Positions 59,174 through 64,000 of a stretch of 64,000 nt of DNA are shown piece after piece. The stretch's first letter is position 1. Every line of letters begins with the position of its first letter. The position numbers and the translations under genes are program-made. A model generated the notes under the pieces. The model saw nothing but the letters and a program-made list of their open reading frames with translations. It did not search any database and had not been told where the DNA came from. Source of the stretch: an uncultured Flavobacteriales bacterium (GTDB taxonomy: Bacteria > Bacteroidota > Bacteroidia > Flavobacteriales_D > Parvicellaceae). Location: positions 36,921 through 100,920 of the forward strand of contig CAJWDP010000004.1 in assembly GCA_913030835.1 (NCBI GenBank), written 5' to 3'.

Positions 59174-59917
59174 ATGAGATATATTTTTGCTCCTTTCAGG
59201 TTCATATACAAACTCTATTTTGCGATTGTATTTGCCATATCGCTTCTCATTTTTGCTCCTATATTTTTATTTGCGGTGCAGTTTGACAATGGATTTAGAT
59301 ATGGCTTCACATGGCGGAAAATCTGGTCGAAATTTTTGGAAATAGTATGCCTTGTACCTGTTATTGTAAAGGGAAAGGAGAATTTTCCTGATTCTGGTCC
59401 ATACATAGTTGTTGCCAACCATGCATCGTATCTCGATATCATATTGCTATACAGTATTGTCCCTCATCATTTTAGATTTTTAGGCAAAGCCGAGATTTTG
59501 GGTTGGCCGATTTTGAAAAATGTTTTTAGAAAAATGGACATTGCTGTGGAAAGAGGAAGTCGTGTTCAGGCATTTAGGTCGCTAGAAAAATGCGGTGAAG
59601 CACTTCGATCCGGAGACTCTATAATTATTTTCCCGGAAGGTGGATGGGATCCAAAAAAGAAGGGGATGCAGAGATTTAAGAATGGAGCTTTCAAGCTTGC
59701 CATAGCAAATCAGGTTCCCATTGTTCCACTTAGCTTTCAAAATAATAAGTTTCTGTTTTGTGATCATACGGACTTGTTTTTTAATGGTCGGCCCGGAATT
59801 TCAAAAACGGTTGTACATTCAATGGTGCAGACAACCAATATGACCGTCGAAGATTTAGTACCTTTGCGAGAGCAGATTTTTGAAACAATTAATTCAGCGT
59901 TACCTGATGAATATTGA
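59174..59917 (+). CDS. plsC: 1-acyl-sn-glycerol-3-phosphate acyltransferase
   Basis: 247 residues. An N-terminal membrane helix lies at about 15-36 (FAIVFAISLLIFAPIFLFAV). The acyltransferase motif NHxxxxD is NHASYLD (82-88), and block III is FPEGGWDPKKKGMQRFKNGAFKLA. It adds the second acyl chain in phosphatidic-acid synthesis at the inner membrane. The FPEGGW form (rather than FPEGTRS) is a common Bacteroidota variant. Its last 11 bases overlap gatC. Confidence 0.9.
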   Translation: MRYIFAPFRFIYKLYFAIVFAISLLIFAPIFLFAVQFDNGFRYGFTWRKIWSKFLEIVCLVPVIVKGKENFPDSGPYIVVANHASYLDIILLYSIVPHHFRFLGKAEILGWPILKNVFRKMDIAVERGSRVQAFRSLEKCGEALRSGDSIIIFPEGGWDPKKKGMQRFKNGAFKLAIANQVPIVPLSFQNNKFLFCDHTDLFFNGRPGISKTVVHSMVQTTNMTVEDLVPLREQIFETINSALPDEY

Positions 59918-60194
59918 TGATAGCATTGTAGACAAGATTGCCGGTTTGTCCAAATTAAAATTTGAAGGCAAGTCAAAAGACAAGATGAAGGACGACATGA
60001 ACAAAATGATCGACTTTGTTGGAAAATTGAACGAAGTAAATACGGAGGGAATTGAACCGTTAATCCACCTTACGGAAGAACTGAATGTTCTTAGAGATGA
60101 TGTGCCTTACAGTGAAACCACCCAAGAAGAAGCACTCAAAAATGCTCCGAAAAAAGACTCGGATTATTTTCGAATACCAAAAGTGTTAAAATAA
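59907..60194 (+). CDS. gatC: Asp/Glu-tRNA amidotransferase subunit C
   Basis: 95 residues from the ATG at 59907 (the open frame extends to a TTG at 59880 inside plsC, not used). DSIVDKIAGLSKLKFEGKSK, the central KMIDFVGKLNEVNTEGIEPL, and the C-terminal LRDDVP with DSDYFRIPKVLK are the GatC pattern. GatC stabilises the GatAB enzyme that converts Glu-tRNA-Gln or Asp-tRNA-Asn to the amide form. gatA and gatB are not in the window. The 11-base overlap with plsC is unusual for these partners. Confidence 0.9.
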   Translation: MNIDDSIVDKIAGLSKLKFEGKSKDKMKDDMNKMIDFVGKLNEVNTEGIEPLIHLTEELNVLRDDVPYSETTQEEALKNAPKKDSDYFRIPKVLK

Positions 60195-60207
60195 AATTTC
60201 AACCAAA

Positions 60208-60621
60208 TTAGCAGTGCTCGTCGTAGGCTGCTTGCAAGTTTTCTGATATCATCTCAGCAGCTCTGCCTTCTATATGATGTCTCTCAATGAAATGAACCAA
60301 CTTCCCATCCTTGAATAAGGCCATGCTAGGTGATGAAGGGGGATAAGGCAATGTGTACTTTCTTGCTTGATCCACAGCTTCTCTGTCTACACCCGCAAAA
60401 ACAGTCACCAAGTTTTCAGGTCTTTTGGAATGATTGACCGACATTTTAGCCGCTGGCCGTGCATTTGCAGCAGCACAGCCACAAACCGAATTGATAACCA
60501 ACAATGTGGTGCCTTGGGTTTCGTTGATCGCATTGTCAACTTCTGCAGCGGTTACCAATTGCTGGAAGCCTGCACTGGTCAGGTCTTCTTTCATGGGTGC
60601 TACTAATTCTGGTGGATACAT
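60208..60621 (-). CDS. BrxA/BrxB-family bacilliredoxin
   Basis: 137 residues of the YphP/YqiW (DUF1094) family, starting MYPPELVAPMKEDLTSAGF. The active site is the Cys-Gly-Cys at C47-G48-C49 in VINSVCGCAAANARPA. The family reverses bacillithiol mixed disulfides in Bacillus; in Bacteroidota the presence of bacillithiol varies, so the physiological thiol is not certain. Convergent with gatC, 13 bases away. Confidence 0.92.
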   Translation of the reverse strand: MYPPELVAPMKEDLTSAGFQQLVTAAEVDNAINETQGTTLLVINSVCGCAAANARPAAKMSVNHSKRPENLVTVFAGVDREAVDQARKYTLPYPPSSPSMALFKDGKLVHFIERHHIEGRAAEMISENLQAAYDEHC

Positions 60622-60665
60622 AAAATCTCTTTTTTTGTTCGTGCAAATTTACGTGTTTAATCGTA

Positions 60666-61115
60666 TCACGTTCTTTTTTTTAGGAAAAACTGTTTAAGTA
60701 ATTCGGAAGATTCTTTGGCTAAAATACCACCGACAACTTCGGTAGAAGGGTGCAATACATTGTCCTTTAGTCTTTGGTATCCTCTTCGCTCATCTGAAGC
60801 GCCGAATACAATTTTTCCGATCCGGGTCCAGAAAGAAGCTCCTGCACACATTGTACATGGTTCAAGGGTAACGTACAAAGTGCAGTTCGTTAAATACTTA
60901 TTTCCCAGATATTCTGATGCTGAGGTAAAAGCCTGCATCTCTGCATGTGCCGTAAAATCGGTAAGCCGTTCCGTAAAATTGTGGGATCGGGCGATGATCT
61001 TGTTTTTGCAAACGATTACTGCACCAACGGGCACCTCCTCCATCTCAAATCCTTTTTGTGCTTCGATCAGAGCCTGTCTCATGAAATACTCATCGTTCAA
61101 TGGTTGAATTTCCAT
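60666..61115 (-). CDS. tadA: Nucleoside/tRNA adenosine deaminase TadA-like
   Basis: 149 residues. Zinc ligands are H57 with catalytic E59 in TAHAEMQAF and C87/C90 in LEPCTMCAGA. VPVGAVIVCKNKIIARSHN is the TadA-type opening. It probably converts adenosine to inosine at the wobble position of tRNA-Arg; a guanine or cytosine deaminase of the same fold is less likely from these motifs. Divergent from aspS, 62 bases apart. Confidence 0.92.
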   Translation of the reverse strand: MEIQPLNDEYFMRQALIEAQKGFEMEEVPVGAVIVCKNKIIARSHNFTERLTDFTAHAEMQAFTSASEYLGNKYLTNCTLYVTLEPCTMCAGASFWTRIGKIVFGASDERRGYQRLKDNVLHPSTEVVGGILAKESSELLKQFFLKKRT

Positions 61116-61128
61116 TCCACAAAGTTAG

Positions 61129-61156
61129 TTGAACTTGTCGTTTATCCTTAGCTTTG
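61129..61156 (+). promoter_or_regulatory. Promoter of aspS
   Basis: TTG (61129-61131), 17-base spacer, then TAGCTTTG (61149-61156), an exact TAnnTTTG. The -7 box touches the ATG at 61157, so transcription should begin near 61163 and only the ATG at 61178 can be the start of aspS. Confidence 0.5.
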
Positions 61157-61177
61157 ATGATCTTAAAAATACAAGCA

Positions 61178-62935
61178 ATGCTTAGATCGCATACGAATGG
61201 TCAATTGAGAATTGATGATTTAGGTAAGGAAGTTACTTTGAGTGGTTGGGTTCAAAAAACCAGAGACTTAGGTGGGATGACATTTGTCGATCTTAGGGAT
61301 CGATATGGAATAACTCAGCTGGCATTTAATATGGACGTAGATGCCTCATTATGTGAGGAAGCCAGAAAGCTTGGAAGAGAGTTTGTAATTCAGGTTCGGG
61401 GCAAGGTAATTGAGCGATCCAGTAAAAATCCGGGGATGCCTACCGGAGAAATAGAAATTGATGTTGATTCGTTGCAAGTATTGAATTCGAGCAAGACGCC
61501 ACCATTTACGATTGAAGACCAGACGGATGGAGGCGATGAGCTAAGGATGCAATACCGCTACTTGGATCTGAGAAGAAATCAACCAAGAAAAAATTTGGAG
61601 CTCCGACACAAAATGTCTTTGGAGGTCAGGAATTACCTGGATTCTGCTAATTTTTTGGAAGTTGAGACGCCATATTTGATAAAATCTACGCCTGAAGGAG
61701 CGAGAGACTTTGTTGTCCCTTCCAGAATGAATCCGGGTGAGTTCTATGCTTTGCCTCAGTCACCCCAGACGTTTAAGCAATTGCTAATGGTCAGTGGATA
61801 CGACAGATATTACCAGATCGTGCGTTGTTTCAGAGACGAGGATTTAAGAGCGGATCGACAGCCGGAATTTACACAGATCGATTGTGAAATGGCCTTTGTT
61901 GAACAGGAGGATGTTTTGAGAACTTTTGAAGGGCTAATCAAGCATTTGTTTGAAACCGTTAAGGGTGTGGGATTTGATGGCGATTTTCCTAGAATCACCT
62001 ACGATGAGGCAATGGAGAAGTACGGTTCGGATAAACCGGATATTCGTTTTGGAATGGAGTTCAATGAAATGAATCAATGGGCGCAAAACAAAGGATTCAG
62101 AGTTTTTGATGATGCGGAAGTTGTATTGGGAATAGTTGCTCCCGGCTGTGCAGAGTATTCTAGAAAGCAGCTGGACAAATTGACGGATTGGGTGAAACGA
62201 CCGCAGATTGGTGCTAAGGGATTGGTATATGTGAAATGCAATGAAGATGGGACGTTCAAGTCCAATGTGGACAAATTTTTTGACCAGAACGAGCTAGCCC
62301 TTTGGGCAAAAGAAACCCACGCTGAAAAAGGAGATTTAATTTTGGTCCTTTCCGGTCAGGTTGATGCCACTCGAAAGCAATTGAACGAGCTGCGGTTGCA
62401 TATGGGAACTGCGCTTGGCCTGAGAAATCCCGAAATTTTTAAGCCGTTGTGGGTAGTAGATTTCCCTCTATTAGAGTGGGACGATGAAACGGAGCGTTTT
62501 CATGCTATGCACCACCCGTTCACTTCACCTAAACCGGCTGATGTAAACGGAATGGAAGACGATCCGGGAAGTGTTCGTGCAAATGCGTACGATCTGGCCA
62601 TAAATGGTGTTGAAGTAGGAGGAGGCTCGATTCGAATACACGATCGAGAATTGCAATCCAGAATGTTCGACCTGCTTGGGTTTTCAAAAGAAGAGGCCAG
62701 AAATCAGTTTGGCTTTTTAATGGACGCGTTTGAGTATGGTGCTCCACCACATGGTGGGATTGCATTCGGCTTCGATCGTCTATGCTCCCTTTTCGGTGGC
62801 CAGGAAAGTATTCGAGACTTCATCGCTTTTCCAAAAAACAATTCAGGCAGAGATACGATGATCGATGCTCCTTCTCCTTTGGATCAGGAACAATTGAAGG
62901 ATCTTGGTGTTCAGGTTCAGGTCAGTGAGGAATAG
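61178..62935 (+). CDS. aspS: Aspartyl-tRNA synthetase
   Basis: 585 residues from the ATG at 61178, giving the canonical N-terminus [13 protein letters not shown]. Upstream ATG 61157 lies in the promoter. The OB anticodon-binding domain (about 10-110) has [26 protein letters not shown]. Class II motif 2 is [35 protein letters not shown], and motif 3 is [19 protein letters not shown]-type insert lies about 270-415. Length is typical of bacterial AspRS. Whether it also charges tRNA-Asn depends on GatCAB usage, and gatC is in this window. Confidence 0.97.
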   Translation: MLRSHTNGQLRIDDLGKEVTLSGWVQKTRDLGGMTFVDLRDRYGITQLAFNMDVDASLCEEARKLGREFVIQVRGKVIERSSKNPGMPTGEIEIDVDSLQVLNSSKTPPFTIEDQTDGGDELRMQYRYLDLRRNQPRKNLELRHKMSLEVRNYLDSANFLEVETPYLIKSTPEGARDFVVPSRMNPGEFYALPQSPQTFKQLLMVSGYDRYYQIVRCFRDEDLRADRQPEFTQIDCEMAFVEQEDVLRTFEGLIKHLFETVKGVGFDGDFPRITYDEAMEKYGSDKPDIRFGMEFNEMNQWAQNKGFRVFDDAEVVLGIVAPGCAEYSRKQLDKLTDWVKRPQIGAKGLVYVKCNEDGTFKSNVDKFFDQNELALWAKETHAEKGDLILVLSGQVDATRKQLNELRLHMGTALGLRNPEIFKPLWVVDFPLLEWDDETERFHAMHHPFTSPKPADVNGMEDDPGSVRANAYDLAINGVEVGGGSIRIHDRELQSRMFDLLGFSKEEARNQFGFLMDAFEYGAPPHGGIAFGFDRLCSLFGGQESIRDFIAFPKNNSGRDTMIDAPSPLDQEQLKDLGVQVQVSEE

Positions 62936-62944
62936 GATATTTTA

Positions 62945-62975
62945 TTACTCCATCTGTTAAGAATTAAAGGAGTAA
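62945..62975. promoter_or_regulatory. Inverted repeat between aspS and the lipoprotein gene
   Basis: TTACTCC and GGAGTAA form perfect 7-base arms around a 17-base spacer. No T-run follows, so it is not a standard terminator. It may be an operator or a folded 3' end of the aspS message. Confidence 0.25.
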
Positions 62976-63025
62976 CGCAACTAAATTTCTAAAATAGAGT
63001 ATTATAGCTTTTAAGCGTTCGTGTT

Positions 63026-63871
63026 ATGAGACAGTTTTTGGCCATCTCTTTAGTTGCAATTTTTTGGATTTCATTCGGTTCATGCGAAAAACGAAAGTTG
63101 AATCGTGATACCACTACTTCAATTGATATTTCAATAATTGAAGGTGGATTCAATGATGTCCAAAAAGTGTCTGAAGATGTAATAAAAGAGGAATCTCTAG
63201 AGGGTAAATCAGGAAGCAATTACAAAGACATCTACGGCAGTCCGACGGTAACTGTAACTCCGGCCTGGCCCGATACAACATTCCCGAAAGATATAGAAAT
63301 TGATTTTGGAACAGGTACTACTGATTTTTTTGGGAGAGTCAGAAAAGGAATTATAACTATTCATGCAACGGGCATGTACAAAGACTCCGGAGCGGTATTC
63401 ACCATAACACCTAGTAATTATTACATCCAGGATTATAAGGTGGAAGGTCAAAAGACGGTGACCAATAACGGGCGTAATAGCTCGGGAAATATCAATTATT
63501 CAATAGAAATTGTAAATGGAAGATTAACAACTCCTGATGGCGATGTGGCTGAATGGGAATCGAGAAGAAACCGAGAATGGACGGCGGGCGAAGGGACGAA
63601 TTGGCTGTCAAATGGACTATCGGGAATACTGGATGATGTTTATTCCATAACCGGTACCGCCAATGGCGTAAACAGACTAGGTAGGGAATTTGATCTTGTG
63701 ATTACAAGTCCGTTGATGGTTGCGATGGATTGCCAGTGGATAAAGAAAGGCATATTTGAGCTGCAGCCGGAGGATTTGCATATGAGAACGTTTGATTACG
63801 GTCCGGGAAGTTGTGATAACGAAGCAACGGTTGAGATCAATGGAAGAACCTACAATATCGTTATGTGGTAG
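63026..63871 (+). CDS. Lipoprotein of unknown function
   Basis: 281 residues. The lipoprotein signal ends at WISFGSCEKRK (Cys20). The mature part is beta-rich with no recognised catalytic motif. Notable segments are DIEIDFGTGTTDFFGRVRKGIITIHATGMYKDSGAVF (about 90-125), DGDVAEWESRRNREWTAGEGT and the C-terminal DYGPGSCDNEATVEINGRTYNIVMW, a type I have seen in Bacteroidota surface lipoproteins of unknown role. A TAGCTTTT box near 63007 may be its -7 element. Converges on the DUF445 gene. Confidence 0.7.
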   Translation: MRQFLAISLVAIFWISFGSCEKRKLNRDTTTSIDISIIEGGFNDVQKVSEDVIKEESLEGKSGSNYKDIYGSPTVTVTPAWPDTTFPKDIEIDFGTGTTDFFGRVRKGIITIHATGMYKDSGAVFTITPSNYYIQDYKVEGQKTVTNNGRNSSGNINYSIEIVNGRLTTPDGDVAEWESRRNREWTAGEGTNWLSNGLSGILDDVYSITGTANGVNRLGREFDLVITSPLMVAMDCQWIKKGIFELQPEDLHMRTFDYGPGSCDNEATVEINGRTYNIVMW

Positions 63872-63884
63872 CTGCTTAAGTGGA

Positions 63885-64000
63885 TTACCATCCGCCGAAT
63901 ACAAAAACAAGCTGAGCAACCCCTGCAGCACAACCTAAGAAAGCTCCAACAAGAATTAATTTGAGCTCATCCTCCTGAAAAACCGGACGTAGAAATCCGA
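63885..64000 (-). CDS. DUF445-family membrane protein (C-terminus only)
   Basis: Only the last 37 codons are in the window; the 5' end lies beyond 64000. The peptide reads FLRPVFQEDELKLILVGAFLGC followed by a Gly/Ala-rich helix ending QLVFVFGGW. The DE(L)xLILxGAxLG pattern before a terminal membrane helix is what I expect at the end of DUF445 (YheB-like) proteins. These are inner-membrane proteins of unknown function. Stop TAA at 63885-63887. Confidence 0.5.
   Translation of the reverse strand, partial: GFLRPVFQEDELKLILVGAFLGCAAGVAQLVFVFGGW

Noticed and set aside
1..64000. tRNA, rRNA, CRISPR array, transposase, integrase, toxin-antitoxin or restriction genes
   Set aside because: I looked through every gap for GTTCGAATC-type tRNA arms, regular spaced repeats and terminal inverted repeats, and through the proteins for DDE, HNH and integrase motifs, and found none.

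Overview
The window reads as chromosomal DNA of a member of the Bacteroidota, most likely a Flavobacteriales lineage. The evidence is several proteins with type IX secretion (T9SS) C-terminal sorting domains of both type A and type B, a PorG-like T9SS outer-membrane protein, carboxypeptidase-regulatory/TonB-plug and DUF5689 proteins, few recognisable Shine-Dalgarno sequences, and -7 boxes close to TAnnTTTG. Coding density is very high. I see no tRNA, rRNA, CRISPR array, insertion sequence, phage or integron. Genes were assigned by reading conserved motifs; no database search was possible.

Layout. 1-5155 (minus): two translation-centred groups, rplM-rpsI-rpsB-tsf ending at a clear terminator, then pyrH-frr-methyltransferase-tdh (tdh is cut by the window edge). 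5362-11482 (minus): kbl, a 1240-residue T9SS cargo protein and a radical SAM/SPASM protein. 11666-16540 (plus): an RND/MMPL-type exporter, RmlA and a polyprenyl diphosphate synthase. 16616-17521 (minus): a TIGR01777-type SDR protein. 17849-21874 (plus): sucA-sucB. 21897-24893: a small TPR-like membrane protein, a type B T9SS protein and a DUF4412-like protein. 24894-28081 (minus): an ECF sigma factor overlapping a membrane TPR/anti-sigma-like protein, followed by a glycine-rich secreted protein. 28276-31962: a barrel-less TonB plug protein, an Nfu iron-sulfur scaffold, a gamma-carbonic anhydrase-like protein and an unusual methyltransferase with a duplicated N-terminal domain.

31957-41230 (minus) is a compact envelope-biogenesis cluster: CBS/ACT protein, Omp85-family protein, NAD kinase, PorG, UppS, BamA, two Skp/OmpH chaperones and MurI. 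It combines lipid-carrier, peptidoglycan-precursor, outer-membrane assembly and T9SS functions. 41344-42827 (plus): pdxJ and an alpha/beta hydrolase.

42805-52385 is the most interesting accessory region. Two endonuclease/exonuclease/phosphatase-fold proteins (one a T9SS cargo) are divergent from a TonB-dependent receptor, two tandem paralogous DUF5689/anchor-J lipoproteins and a T9SS protein carrying two OB-like repeat units. A strong dyad lies between the divergent arms. I infer a polysaccharide-utilisation-locus-like system for extracellular DNA/RNA or another phosphodiester substrate.

52606-57958: a giant type B T9SS protein with four copies of a cysteine-containing repeat, and a propeller-like type A cargo protein. 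58094-64000: housekeeping genes (trpS, plsC, gatC, bacilliredoxin, tadA, aspS), a lipoprotein and the C-terminus of a DUF445 protein.
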